A DNA stretch of 64,000 nucleotides from Fortiea contorta PCC 7126 (GCF_000332295.1 NZ_KB235930.1:5144104-5208103), one strand, 5' to 3'. Shown: positions 1-7,771, counted from the first letter of the stretch. Made by a program: numbers and translations. Notes: generated by a model not told the origin, from the sequence alone.

Positions 1-145
1 TTGCTGAAAGCCGCGAGAGCTTGATTCTAGTAAAAAGCCCTAAGCTGCTGCATTTGCACTTAACGTCTGGGTTGGACTCCAGACCGCGACTACAGCAGTG
101 CTGTAGTTTCGCCAGTGAGTCAAGCTGGCTCGTCAGGCGGTGTAA

Positions 146-682
146 TCACCAGCCATTGCGATCGCCCTCCTCAAGGATCTGTTGCAACATCTGCTTTCCC
201 TTTGCCCACTGACCACCACTGAGACGCAACACATTTTCAATGACGTAGGTTTCGCTCTTAGCTTCAAGTAGTGACTTCACTGCTAAATACAAGGATTTTT
301 TTTGTGAAGTTGAAGCTTGAAGTTCAACAACATGATCTGCGCTCGGCTCTTGATACAAGTGTTCCAGGCTTTTAGTTAGCTCCTCCTTGACTTCCGGCGG
401 GTAAGTCGCTGTTTGATAAACCTCATAAAGCGCCTCCTCTTGTTGCTGAGTGTGCAACGCAATTTCTAGCTGCTCTAACTCCTGGTTCATTGCAGACAAT
501 GCCCCCCGGCGGGCTTCTTGGATCATCAGTCTTTGGGATTCCCTGACGAGTTGCACCCCTGCAACCAGTGCCAAGCTGTAAGAAATTCCCTTACCAATTG
601 CAGGCATAGGGGAAAGTGCAGCGAACCAGAAAGCAGCGGTACTTGCTAACAAGCAATTGGTTTTTATCCAGCGATTAGCCAC
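146..682 (-). CDS. Hypothetical protein, N-terminal membrane segment and coiled coil
   Basis: A 178-residue protein I do not recognise. Residues about 9-48 contain two hydrophobic stretches (LLASTAAFWFAAL, then SYSLALVAGVQLV). They are followed by a charged, probably helical region rich in Glu and Gln (about 50-120) and a C-terminal basic/acidic tail (KGKQMLQQILEEGDRNGW). This suggests an inner-membrane anchor with a cytoplasmic helical domain. The start overlaps the 3' end of the upstream small membrane gene by 19 bp, so the two are probably co-translated. It is the last readable gene of a leftward run of small accessory genes. Function unknown. Confidence 0.6.
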   Translation of the reverse strand: MANRWIKTNCLLASTAAFWFAALSPMPAIGKGISYSLALVAGVQLVRESQRLMIQEARRGALSAMNQELEQLEIALHTQQQEEALYEVYQTATYPPEVKEELTKSLEHLYQEPSADHVVELQASTSQKKSLYLAVKSLLEAKSETYVIENVLRLSGGQWAKGKQMLQQILEEGDRNGW

Positions 683-936
683 TGCAGCAACCCTCCCAAT
701 ACAACAGAACAGGCTACAGCAATCAGCAGCGCGTAGTAATCAGGTTCGGATATTTTCAAAAACTGACGGGCTGCATCATCGGTGACTAAAGCCATACCCA
801 AGGCAGCTGCACACATGATGTAAATCACCCACATAACCCGGAATAAAGCCGGATGCAACGCCCCTAGCCAAGCCACACAGCTAGAGGCGATACACCCCAA
901 CAGGAACCAAGCCCCCAGGTGTACCGCCTTAGTCAT
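664..936 (-). CDS. Small three-helix membrane protein
   Basis: A 90-residue, very hydrophobic protein with about three predicted membrane helices: AWFLLGCIASSCVAWLGAL, a second around residues 32-52, and ALLIAVACSVVLGGLLQWLI at the C-terminus. Its ATG overlaps the stop codon of the upstream gene remnant in a TAATG arrangement, a classic translational coupling. It lies in a leftward run of small accessory genes. A role in conjugation or element maintenance is possible, but nothing in the sequence proves it. Confidence 0.6.
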   Translation of the reverse strand: MTKAVHLGAWFLLGCIASSCVAWLGALHPALFRVMWVIYIMCAAALGMALVTDDAARQFLKISEPDYYALLIAVACSVVLGGLLQWLIAG

Positions 937-1450
937 TAGTAGTTATCCTTGATTTTGGCTCTTAACTCTTGAATGCGTTGCTGTGCTTTGTTTTCAGCGC
1001 GGTCTAAACCAAACCCAATTTGGCGTATTCTGGACGCAGTGCGTGGAGGTGTCGCGCCGTGCTTGCGTCGGCGCGTTTTTTAGTTAGTTCGGCGTCGGCT
1101 GTGCCGCGAATGTAGTTGCGGTGGTGTTTGTGAACTGCGGCGTCAGCGGCTTCAATCTTGCCAAGCGATTTGTAGGCGCGTTGAGATTGCTTTGCACCTT
1201 GGGTTTTTTCTGTGGCTAATTCCTTGAGGGCATCAGCTTCTGGCTTGGTAAAATAGCGGGGTACGTCACTGACAGGTGCTGTCCGGACTGACTCCCAGGC
1301 GCCCGCGTTCAATGGGTTTATCGCTGTGGGGTCAGTTGGAGCCAGCACACGATTTTTGTCTATGGCGTGACCACCTGTGGCGAGTGAGGATTGACTTTCT
1401 TTGTTGCTGGATTTACCAGCAGCGCTGGTGATGCGAGATAGGATACCCAT
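936..1450 (-). pseudogene. Hypothetical accessory gene with a frameshift near its 3' end
   Basis: The intact frame from ATG 1450 encodes 148 residues and stops at 1004 after EYAKLGLV. One base out of frame, coding-like sequence continues directly (FGLDRAENKAQQRIQELR, then AKIKDNY) to a TAA at 936-938 that overlaps the ATG of the next gene. Adding one base in the GGGTTT stretch near 1008-1013 would restore a protein of about 172 residues with a charged helical C-terminus and normal TAATG coupling. I therefore read it as a frameshifted gene (or an assembly error). The N-terminal part is polar and low in complexity; no family recognised. Confidence 0.6.
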
Positions 1451-1462
1451 AATCTTTACTCC

Positions 1463-1720
1463 TTATTGACAAACTTGGGTCTTGACTTGCTGCAGTTGTT
1501 CGGACTGCGCTTTCATCTGCCGCAGTTGCACTTGATCTGCACTTTGGTAGGTGAAAATTGCCCCTAGGCTTAAACCAGCAACTAAGGCTGCAGCGAACAG
1601 CACGAAATATGCTGGTGTTAAATCTGGTGTCGCCGCTGGTGTTGGGGTGGGTTCTACTTCGGGGTAGAATTCGCCGGTGAATGGTACAACTTTGCTGGTG
1701 GGCTGCTGTTTATTCTTCAC
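1463..1720 (-). CDS. Small single-pass membrane protein
   Basis: An 85-residue protein. It has a polar, proline-rich N-terminus (EVEPTPTPAATPDLTP), one clear transmembrane helix (about residues 38-60, FVLFAAALVAGLSLGAIF) and a Gln-rich, probably coiled-coil tail ending with a cysteine. Its start overlaps the 3' end of the upstream DNA-binding-like gene by 11 bp, and the next gene follows 12 bp downstream, so it belongs to the same leftward operon. Function unknown; the topology resembles small plasmid or conjugation-associated proteins. Confidence 0.55.
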   Translation of the reverse strand: MKNKQQPTSKVVPFTGEFYPEVEPTPTPAATPDLTPAYFVLFAAALVAGLSLGAIFTYQSADQVQLRQMKAQSEQLQQVKTQVCQ

Positions 1721-2169
1721 CGTCTCCCTCCAGCAACATTGGTTGATAGGTGGGTAGCAGTAGGTGAGATGTGCCGGCTGCGAGTGCGGCGCGAAGTGAG
1801 GTTTGCATAATTTCCCGGTCTTGGGGTGTGGGATTGTCCCGCATTTGGCGAATGCGGTGAATCACTCTGCCTGGGAATTGTCGCCAGTATTCGTGGGCTA
1901 ATGCGTTGGCATCATTGGCTAGCAGTGATTCAAGCAGGTCATCTGCACTATTTTCTGCATCGTCATCCGTTGCATTTTCTGGTGCAGTGTTGCGGCTACG
2001 CAATAGTTCAATCCCGGCATCAGTCCACATTTTGCGTCCTGATTCTTCAACCACCACATGCACGTCAATCTGAAATACTCCAGGGTGACGGCGTAGCCAA
2101 GAGCGAATTGTGCTTTCTGGTATCCCGGTTTCGCGGGGATGCTTCAGGCGTGGTGTACAGATTTTGCAT
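1710..2169 (-). pseudogene. Helix-turn-helix protein with a frameshift in a C run
   Basis: The open frame from 2063 gives 117 residues, but the same frame is clearly coding further upstream (ETGIPESTIRSWLRRHPGVF, then QIDVHVVVEE). That stretch looks like a helix-turn-helix, with GIPESTIRSWLRR as the recognition-helix region. A start at ATG 2169 (MQNLYTTPEAS) is in a different frame. Removing one base from the four-G run on the plus strand (2135-2138) would join them as MQNLYTTPEASRETGIPEST. The C-terminus is acidic and ends in a tail reading LLLPTYQPMLLEGDGEE. It probably encoded a DNA-binding regulator of the small-gene operon that follows. Confidence 0.6.
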
Positions 2170-2237
2170 TACTGTCACTCGTTGGTAAAATCTCCTTATC
2201 AAAATCAAATCCATTACTTGGCGATCGCACTCCTGAT

Positions 2238-2255
2238 AAAAGGCGATCGCCTTTT
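2238..2255. terminator. HIP1-centred palindromic terminator
   Basis: A perfect 18-bp palindrome, AAAAGGCGATCGCCTTTT, built around a HIP1 site. It overlaps the 3' end of the leftward gene at 2255-2518 and can act as a rho-independent stop in either direction. A second pair of HIP1 sites (about 2550 and 2575) lies just past the other end of that gene. Confidence 0.5.
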
Positions 2256-2518
2256 TAATCGACTAGCCCAAGGACTTCGATCGCGTCTTCCTCCACGAAT
2301 CCATAAGAGATATTGTTGAGCAGAACGAATTGGTAATCTTCATCAAGCTCATCGATGGCGTCTATCAATTTTTGAGGGATATCTGAAAAATTCAATTCCT
2401 CCCACTGGTAAGCGACGCTGGTATTCTCTCTTAAAGCAATGCAGATTAGTCCACATAATCCCAAGGCTTGGGAGCGATTAAGTTTGGCTGTGTCTGCGAG
2501 AATTTTTTGAATGATAAT
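2255..2518 (-). CDS. Small acidic protein, probable non-ATG start
   Basis: An ATG start at 2464 would give 69 residues, but the frame is open and coding-like further upstream (QKILADTAKLNRSQALGLCG). A strong AAGGAG Shine-Dalgarno lies at 2524-2529. Its distance fits an ATT at 2518 (5 nt) or ATC at 2515 (8 nt) rather than the internal Met. I therefore extend the gene to about 87 residues. The C-terminal half is acidic (AIDELDEDYQFVLL, then EEDAIEVLGLVD). No family recognised; a small cytoplasmic accessory protein. Confidence 0.5.
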   Translation of the reverse strand: MIIQKILADTAKLNRSQALGLCGLICIALRENTSVAYQWEELNFSDIPQKLIDAIDELDEDYQFVLLNNISYGFVEEDAIEVLGLVD

Positions 2519-2710
2519 ATGGACTCCTTATAACTTGGTATTTGACTGGCGATCGCTCTGTGCTACTGGTAGGGCGATCGCCTTTTGCATGAGCATCAGG
2601 TACAAATTCAAGGGTGTTTCCACGCGGGGACTAGGCAGTGCGTGGGTGCTTGCTCCAGGTGCAACGCGAAGGGTTAGGCGTTGGGGAGCGGTTTTGTGTT
2701 GCAAATATAG

Positions 2711-2798
2711 TTTTGCGTTTGCAAAACCTAAATGTTATATTATGCAAGTGCAAAAGTCTTGTCAAGGTTTTGCATTTGCTTAAAAGTTTTGCATTTGC
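2711..2798. promoter_or_regulatory. Iteron-like repeats upstream of the ribbon-helix-helix gene
   Basis: Four copies of the 12-mer TTTTGC(A/G)(T/C)TTGC lie at 2711-2722, 2744-2755 (inverted), 2768-2779 and 2787-2798. The last two are 19 bp apart and identical. They end about 30 bp before the start of a ribbon-helix-helix protein. They are either its autoregulatory operator or iterons of a plasmid-like replication region. Confidence 0.6.
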
Positions 2799-2830
2799 AT
2801 AAAATAAGGGAGTAGTTGTGGAATGTAAGA

Positions 2831-3207
2831 ATGGTCAGACCAAAGAAACACGCCGAGGACTCGAAATCAGTCACAGTCCGAATGAGTCAAGCAGATTGGG
2901 AGAAGCTAAAAGCTCAAGCATCGGCGATGGGATTAACCAGATCGGATCTTCTCACCAAGATTGCTCAGGAGGAAATCACTCTAGGACAGGCATCAAGCCA
3001 AACAGTTCTGCTGGGAAAATCATAGAGCGTCTCGAATTCATCGAGAACGCTTATTCTACATATCTTGAAGGTCGTCAACAGCATTTAGAAACTAGCCTGA
3101 TTGAAACCAAGGAACAAAAAGAACTTTTCAACAATGCAGTTCAAGAGCTTAAACGAGAAATACGTGATTTAGTTTCTGCCGAGGAACATATACCAGAATC
3201 TAAATAA
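2831..3207 (+). pseudogene. Ribbon-helix-helix (CopG-like) regulator with a frameshift
   Basis: Starts at ATG 2831 (MVRPKKHAEDSKSVTVRMSQ). The KSVTVRMSQADWEKLKAQA segment is a typical ribbon-helix-helix beta strand plus helix, as in plasmid copy-control and antitoxin proteins. The frame stops at 3025 after LLGKS. In the -1 frame, coding sequence continues without a break (KIIERLEFIENAYSTYLEG onward) to a stop at 3207 and forms a charged coiled coil. One extra A in the AAAA run around 3015 would give a protein of about 125 residues. It is probably the DNA-binding protein for the upstream repeats, now broken or misassembled. A -1 ribosomal slip on AAA cannot be excluded. Confidence 0.6.
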
Positions 3208-3244
3208 AACCGTCCTACCTACTGGGTGAGGACGGTTTTGTTTT
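3206..3244 (+). terminator. Rho-independent terminator
   Basis: An 11-bp stem AAAACCGTCCT / AGGACGGTTTT (3206-3216 and 3229-3239) followed by a T-rich stretch. It overlaps the stop of the ribbon-helix-helix gene and ends that transcript. Confidence 0.75.
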
Positions 3245-3343
3245 ATGAAGAAAAGTTCAAAAACAAATACGGGTATCCTCCGATGCTCAGATCAAAGTAA
3301 CCCGTAGATGCTGGAATGAGTTGCTTCTACCAACTCAACCACT

Positions 3344-3715
3344 ATGCATATATTAGTCCTTTCAATCTGGTTCATCTTAATGCTAGGTGCGCTGTCTATT
3401 TGCTGGCAGATTGTACAGCCCGATGTTGCAAGAGCCGCAAGAAAAAGACGCTACCACATTCAAGAAATGATCCGCGAGGGAAGAGAGCGAGCCAACAGGC
3501 AACCGCGACGATCCACATCCAAATCACGCACCACCAGAAAACCTGGGAGAGAAAAAGTCAACCCTCGACTTTGGAGCCAACTAATCACCCTAGTTCAAGG
3601 AGACACAGCCGTTGCCGCCAGATTGATCAGATACGAACAAAACCGAAATCCCGATCGCAGTCGTGACTGGTGTGCAGAAAAAGCCATTTGGCAACTACAG
3701 CGCGATCGCCACTAA
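3344..3715 (+). CDS. Membrane-anchored basic hypothetical protein
   Basis: A 123-residue protein. It has an N-terminal hydrophobic helix (residues 1-22, ILVLSIWFILMLGALSI) and a very basic linker (about 30-70, many Arg and Lys). A compact C-terminal domain (LWSQLITLVQGDTAVAARL) ends in WCAEKAIWQLQRDRH. The topology suggests a membrane anchor with a nucleic-acid-binding or positively charged cytoplasmic part. It sits between plasmid-type regulatory and replication-like genes of the integrated element, and I associate such proteins with cyanobacterial plasmids. No specific function can be assigned. Confidence 0.55.
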   Translation: MHILVLSIWFILMLGALSICWQIVQPDVARAARKRRYHIQEMIREGRERANRQPRRSTSKSRTTRKPGREKVNPRLWSQLITLVQGDTAVAARLIRYEQNRNPDRSRDWCAEKAIWQLQRDRH

Positions 3716-3724
3716 AAAAAATCA

Positions 3725-3755
3725 AAAGCCATCCAATGATTAAACAGATGGCTTT
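3725..3755. terminator. Hairpin, possible terminator
   Basis: Inverted repeat AAAGCCATC / GATGGCTTT (3725-3733 and 3747-3755) directly after the preceding stop codon. No long T run follows on the plus strand, but eight A residues precede it, so it could also stop leftward transcripts. Confidence 0.45.
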
Positions 3756-3777
3756 GACTCAACAAATCACTTAAATT

Positions 3778-4488
3778 ATGACAGAAAAAACCCAGAAAAA
3801 CGCCCTTCCGTGGACAGAAGAACACGAATCATTCTGTTACCAAAACCGAATTCCCAACGCTGCAAAAGTCCTTTGGCAATGGCTAATGAGACAAGGGGAA
3901 GTCAGCCTAGAAACAGAACCTGACCTATACAGAATTTAATGCTTGGGTAGAAAAGTCAAGAGGCAAGGGATACAGTCACAATTATTTAAAGAAGATGTTC
4001 GAGTTACTTTGCGAACATCGGGTAATTCAAGTGGTAAAGCAGTACAGTTGGAAGATATTTAAGTTACTAGTGAGACCGCTGGAGTGGTTGAAGCCACCGA
4101 GAAAGAAGACGAGAAAAAAACTTACAAAACAATAACTCGACTTACAATCCACCTGAACTCAAAAGATAAGTCTGCCGTTGAGGAGGATATACAGCAGCAG
4201 CATTCTAATCTTATTAGCAATCAAGCCACCCTTGCAGATGAAGGTATACATTTTGACGAAAGCGAGAAAGAGGTTTTAAACCATTCAAATCCTGAAATAA
4301 AAGTATCTATTGCTCTATTTAAGATACGTGGTGGATTTGATAAAATTTCCAACCCAGAGGGATTTATTCGCTCTTGTTTACGTCAAAGATGGTGGGAACA
4401 TCCGACTAATATCAAGCAACTAAACGCAATTCCTGAATACGCTCCTAACTCAACATTTTGGGATGAACTTAAGGGAGTTGAGTCATGA
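3778..4488 (+). pseudogene. Replication-type or plasmid-type protein, multiply frameshifted
   Basis: ATG 3778 opens a coding-like frame (MTEKTQKNALPWTEEHESFC...). It stops after 46 codons at LYRI. Coding-like sequence then continues in another frame (EFNAWVEKSRGKGYSHNYLK...FKLLVRPLEWLKPPRKK), consistent with one inserted T in CCTATACAG near 3930. A third segment (4084-4488) is in yet another frame and contains SNPEGFIRSCLRQRWWEHP, a motif I associate with cyanobacterial plasmid replication/helix-turn-helix proteins. Together they look like one gene of about 235 codons with two or more indels. Alternatively the last segment is a separate gene starting at GTG 4084. The stop overlaps the next ATG (ATGA). 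Confidence 0.5.
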
Positions 4489-4964
4489 GTCAACAACTCT
4501 CCCTATTCACCCTTGCCCCTGTAAGCCAGATTAAGACAGTACAGGATCCTTACTGGGATGAAATAGTTGCGCCCCAACACATTCAAGAAAAAACTGATAC
4601 TCAGCAAGCTGGAACTCCGTACAATTGTGTTGGGGCGCAAGTAAACGAAGATACGCAATTAGATACCGTAGAATCTCCTGTTGGGGCGCAAGTTGCATTA
4701 GATACTAAAAAAGTTGCGCCCCAACACGATACCCACTGGGTAGAGAAATATTGGGTCGAACGCTCTGGTAGTAAATATTGGTACTATCGCTACTGCTGGA
4801 TGACTGGCAGGAAGAAAAATCGGATTTATCTTGGCAGTGCAAATAGTGCGATCGCTAAAAATCGAAAGGCAGATGTAGAAGCCGCAATCAACGACGGACA
4901 GACACCACAAGAGATTCAACACTTGATTCACTCTTGGCGTCACCATTCGCAACCAAATTCCTAA
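4485..4964 (+). CDS. Cyanobacterial plasmid-type hypothetical protein
   Basis: A 159-residue protein coupled to the upstream gene by ATGA overlap. The N-terminal half has a loose tripled motif (VAPQH / VGAQV, residues about 28-80) and looks disordered. The C-terminal half (KYWVERSGSKYWYYRYCWM, then KKNRIYLGSANSAIAKNRKADV) is an aromatic/basic domain that resembles a compact nucleic-acid-binding fold. Its 3' end overlaps the convergent ribbon-helix-helix gene by 77 bp. Probably part of the element's replication or partition block; function unknown. Confidence 0.6.
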   Translation: MSQQLSLFTLAPVSQIKTVQDPYWDEIVAPQHIQEKTDTQQAGTPYNCVGAQVNEDTQLDTVESPVGAQVALDTKKVAPQHDTHWVEKYWVERSGSKYWYYRYCWMTGRKKNRIYLGSANSAIAKNRKADVEAAINDGQTPQEIQHLIHSWRHHSQPNS

Positions 4965-5229
4965 ATCTTTTGAGTTCATCCCACCGGCGGCTTTCTAGTG
5001 AAGCAGTACGGCTGTACTGATTGGGGCGAAACTCTGCTTTTCTCCGTTCCACAAAAGAATCAATAAATTTGAGAATAATCTGCTGTTCCATGTCAATGCC
5101 AGAATCCAGTTCCCTGGCATAGTTCAAGATTTGATCAGCTAGTTTGACTGGAACGCGAATTGTTTTAGTCTTGCCATTGTTCCAAGCCGAAGACCAGCTG
5201 GTACTGTTAGTTCCTGGTTGCAAAGTCAT
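4888..5229 (-). CDS. Ribbon-helix-helix-like DNA-binding protein
   Basis: 113 residues. KTKTIRVPVKLADQILNYAR (about residues 20-39) is a ribbon-helix-helix type strand-helix unit similar to CopG/MetJ-fold regulators of cyanobacterial plasmids. A helical region with a basic C-terminus (ESRRWDELKRFRNLV) follows. It is transcribed toward the plasmid-type gene on the other strand, and their 3' ends overlap. Likely a regulator or partition/antitoxin-like protein of the integrated element. No toxin partner is evident beside it. Confidence 0.55.
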   Translation of the reverse strand: MTLQPGTNSTSWSSAWNNGKTKTIRVPVKLADQILNYARELDSGIDMEQQIILKFIDSFVERRKAEFRPNQYSRTASLESRRWDELKRFRNLVANGDAKSESSVESLVVSVRR

Positions 5230-5360
5230 AATTTTCCTGTAACGCCTGTGTCAAGGCAGGATACAGGGTTTTTCTTGTGATTGCAACCTTGAAAAAATGC
5301 GATCGCCCAATGAATAAAGCGATCGCCCAAAAAAATAACATTAAGTTTGTGTCAATATTG

Positions 5361-5522
5361 TCACGGGAATGTTGACGGCGGGTAAAGCTCATCTACCTCC
5401 TCCCAGGCAAAGTCTGCCAGGGTTTCTAGGGCCTTAGCCAAGTCCACCGGGTGATCGTAATTTCCCTCCTGGAGGCGCTGGAAGAAAATTTCGATTTGCA
5501 GGAATAACAGCTTAGTGTTCAT
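5361..5522 (-). CDS. Small acidic protein coupled to the integrase
   Basis: A 53-residue gene (MNTKLLFLQIEIFFQRLQEG...) whose ATG overlaps the stop of the tyrosine recombinase gene in an ATGA junction, so it is almost certainly translated from the integrase transcript. The protein is acidic and mostly helical and ends ELYPPSTFP. It is too small and acidic for a typical DNA-binding excisionase, but its position suggests a role connected with the recombinase. No family recognised. Confidence 0.6.
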   Translation of the reverse strand: MNTKLLFLQIEIFFQRLQEGNYDHPVDLAKALETLADFAWEEVDELYPPSTFP

Positions 5523-6100
5523 AGAGTAGCGATCGCCCCCTTAACACGATCAGCCGAAATTTCTACGTAACGTTCCAACGACTTAAAATCCTTGTGACCA
5601 GTGATTTTCTTAATCGTGTACAGGTCAGTTCCATTGCGGTGCAGTTTGGTAATGAAAGTCCGGCGGGTGGAATGAGTGCTGATACCCTTAGCCGTCAAAC
5701 CCAGTCTTTCTATAGCAGCTCGTAAAATTTTATCTGCCCACCGAATCGTAATTGGCATGTCACCATCACGGCAGGGAAAGAGCCAGCCCGAACTAGAATC
5801 TGGAGTGTAATTAGATAAAGATTCAGCCAGTACAGGGTGTACAGGCACTTGTCTTGTTTGGCGCTTACCGTCTGGCGTTGCCTTGCGAGTAATCGCCCGA
5901 AAATTAATATATTCCCGTGGCGTGCCGTTGGGATTGTAAACATCCTCTATCCTTAACTTTACCAGTGCCCCCCACCGTTCCCCGGTGTACCAAGCTAAAT
6001 CTAAAAGCAACTTGTATTTTTGACTTTTAATTTGCTTGCGGATTTTAGAATAGTCCGTGTCAGTTAAAATAGCCGATTGTCCGTTTCGGTTATTTTTCAT
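5519..6100 (-). CDS. Tyrosine recombinase / integrase
   Basis: A 193-residue catalytic-domain-type tyrosine recombinase. The active-site set is readable: Arg42 in TGERWGAL, Lys in TRKATPDGK (about 73), His143-x-x-Arg146 in STHSTRRTFI, His169 in ITGHKDF and the nucleophile Tyr178 in LERYVEIS. It lacks a large N-terminal core-binding domain, as in other short cyanobacterial integrases. A 15-bp inverted repeat lies just upstream (6120-6156), and a small gene is coupled downstream. It is the likely enzyme for integration and excision of the surrounding accessory element. Confidence 0.85.
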   Translation of the reverse strand: MKNNRNGQSAILTDTDYSKIRKQIKSQKYKLLLDLAWYTGERWGALVKLRIEDVYNPNGTPREYINFRAITRKATPDGKRQTRQVPVHPVLAESLSNYTPDSSSGWLFPCRDGDMPITIRWADKILRAAIERLGLTAKGISTHSTRRTFITKLHRNGTDLYTIKKITGHKDFKSLERYVEISADRVKGAIATL

Positions 6101-6119
6101 GAAAATTCTCCTCAGAATT

Positions 6120-6156
6120 GTTCCGGATTAACCAGTTGCAATGGTTAATTCGGAAC
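6120..6156. promoter_or_regulatory. 15-bp inverted repeat upstream of the integrase
   Basis: GTTCCGGATTAACCA (6120-6134) faces TGGTTAATTCGGAAC (6142-6156) around the 7-bp spacer GTTGCAA. The arms match except for one G/T position. It lies 20 bp upstream of the integrase start, in the gap between the leftward integrase and the rightward gene cluster. It could be an operator or the recombinase core (attachment) site: a 7-bp spacer between inverted arms is the layout expected for tyrosine-recombinase crossover sites. Confidence 0.55.
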
Positions 6157-6310
6157 ATTTGCGTTTTTAGATATAGTCAATATCTGCTTAAATACTAATG
6201 GTGGTAGGCTTTTCAGCCCTCAGTGATTGTTCTTGATTTACATAAAAGTGGAATATTTACATTGTTTTGATTACTGCTTAAAACGGGTTTATTCACTTCA
6301 TTAATCTGAC

Positions 6311-6658
6311 ATGACCACCATCAACCTTTCAACGGATATCCCCTCAGCCATCAACACCTTAGAAAAACTAAAAATTGGTCGTTCTCGTTGGACATTAATA
6401 CTTCCGCATTACAGATATGGTTCTCAACATCAACCTAAATTCCCTGATTACGAAAAAGGCGATTATCGAGGAATACAAGTTTTAAACGACAACTCTAAAA
6501 TTATCGTTTGGTGTAAAACCGAAACTGAATGCTCAAGAGTTATTAACGCATTAAAACAATATGTAGACCCCGACCGATTAAAAGGAATAGAGCCACTACA
6601 AGTAACCAATTCTAATCAAGAATACAAAAAAATTTCTGTCACTCCGACACTATGTTAA
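6311..6658 (+). CDS. Hypothetical protein, first gene of an AT-rich cluster
   Basis: 115 residues, starting MTTINLSTDIPSAINTLEKL. The middle (QVLNDNSKIIVWCKTETECS) looks like a small alpha/beta domain and the C-terminus is unstructured. Base composition is markedly more AT-rich than the genes at 146-2500. It opens a run of rightward genes to 9231. No recognised family. Confidence 0.5.
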   Translation: MTTINLSTDIPSAINTLEKLKIGRSRWTLILPHYRYGSQHQPKFPDYEKGDYRGIQVLNDNSKIIVWCKTETECSRVINALKQYVDPDRLKGIEPLQVTNSNQEYKKISVTPTLC

Positions 6659-6722
6659 TTCTTTCCCTCCGGACAAAAAGACGTTGTACCTTCATGGAGT
6701 AAAAAACTAAGAGAAAAAAAAC

Positions 6723-7736
6723 GTGAAAACAAACTTTGATGAAGTCTACTATATAAACGGAAGACAATCTATTAAATTAACTAGCTTTGCTAAGATAGTT
6801 AATTATTCTGATGTTTATTTACTTCAAGTTATTAAAAATTTATTTAAAAAAAGTATTTATATTGCTTACAAATGGAAACGCAATTATTACGTATTTATCC
6901 CTAAAAAGCCACTAAAAAGTGAACTAGACAATTTTAGTGATATTCCTGTTGAAACTATAGAAACTCCTAGCGGGGATAATTTAGATATAGATTGGCAAGC
7001 AGCTATTAGCTATCTTCCGGTATCTGTAGCTAACAAGCTTTTAGAGTTTCAATTTAATTTTTTGATTCAAGATAAAAAAATTTATTTAGTGAGTGCCTCG
7101 CGTGCTGCACTTTCTTCGACATTAACCCCAAAGAAAGTTTCTAGATTTATTCCCCTCAATTCAGCCAATTTTCCAGCTACAACAGATTACAAGTACGGAT
7201 ACTACATTTTTTACAAGGATAAACGAATGAGTACTTTTGCACCTGGAACAAGTGGAACTTTGAAATCAACTCAAATTCCTGCTGCTTTTTTTGAAGTTTG
7301 TCGAGCACTAGACGCCGCTGAAAATTTAAGAAATGGATCTAACCCTGGCTTACCACCAAAAAGAAATCTTTCTACAACAATTTCTTTTGACACAGGTACT
7401 GTTGCAATAGCTGCTACTCTTCCAGTCACCACAACTATTCAAACAAGCGGTTCAATCGATATAGTTGCGAGCGATTATCTTGGCTCTACATACTCTGCTT
7501 TTGTTAACGGCGGTGGAAGTTTAAAATCAGATACTCTTCCAGAAGCATTGTTAGAGATTGCAAGCATTTTAGCTGCTGCTGAAAAAGCTGTAACGCCGGC
7601 CGAAAATCAGCCTAACAATGTTCAAATTCAATTTGATATTGAAACTGGTAGTGCTACTATATCAGCCAATCTACCTTTTACTACTTTAGCTGCAGCTAAT
7701 GGAGATGTGACGATACACGCCATTGATTACCTTTAA
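6723..7736 (+). CDS. Hypothetical protein with a duplicated C-terminal domain
   Basis: A 337-residue frame. Residues 1-168 form an AT-rich, Tyr/Lys-rich N-terminal part. At residue 169 an internal ATG (7227) is preceded by AAGGAT at 7-nt spacing. From there two related domains follow: LKSTQIPAAFFEVCRALDAA...FDTGTVAIAATLP...IDIVASDYL and LKSDTLPEALLEIASILAAA...FDIETGSATISANLP...VTIHAIDYL. The C-terminal 169 residues could therefore be an independent protein with its own ribosome site, either fused in frame to the N-terminal part or also made separately. The domain is unknown; the beta-rich repeats could be structural or particle-associated. Confidence 0.55.
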   Translation: MKTNFDEVYYINGRQSIKLTSFAKIVNYSDVYLLQVIKNLFKKSIYIAYKWKRNYYVFIPKKPLKSELDNFSDIPVETIETPSGDNLDIDWQAAISYLPVSVANKLLEFQFNFLIQDKKIYLVSASRAALSSTLTPKKVSRFIPLNSANFPATTDYKYGYYIFYKDKRMSTFAPGTSGTLKSTQIPAAFFEVCRALDAAENLRNGSNPGLPPKRNLSTTISFDTGTVAIAATLPVTTTIQTSGSIDIVASDYLGSTYSAFVNGGGSLKSDTLPEALLEIASILAAAEKAVTPAENQPNNVQIQFDIETGSATISANLPFTTLAAANGDVTIHAIDYL

Positions 7737-7771
7737 TTAACACCTGCATAAAATTAATAGGAGTTGATTAA

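Noticed and set aside
1..145. A gene running off the left edge
   Set aside because: One minus-strand frame is open but has no start codon or recognisable product; the plus-strand frame at 21-212 overlaps a better gene.
2831..3207. Programmed -1 frameshifting of the ribbon-helix-helix gene
   Set aside because: Possible in principle, but no canonical slippery heptamer in phase, and neighbours show unrelated indels; decay or sequencing error is simpler.
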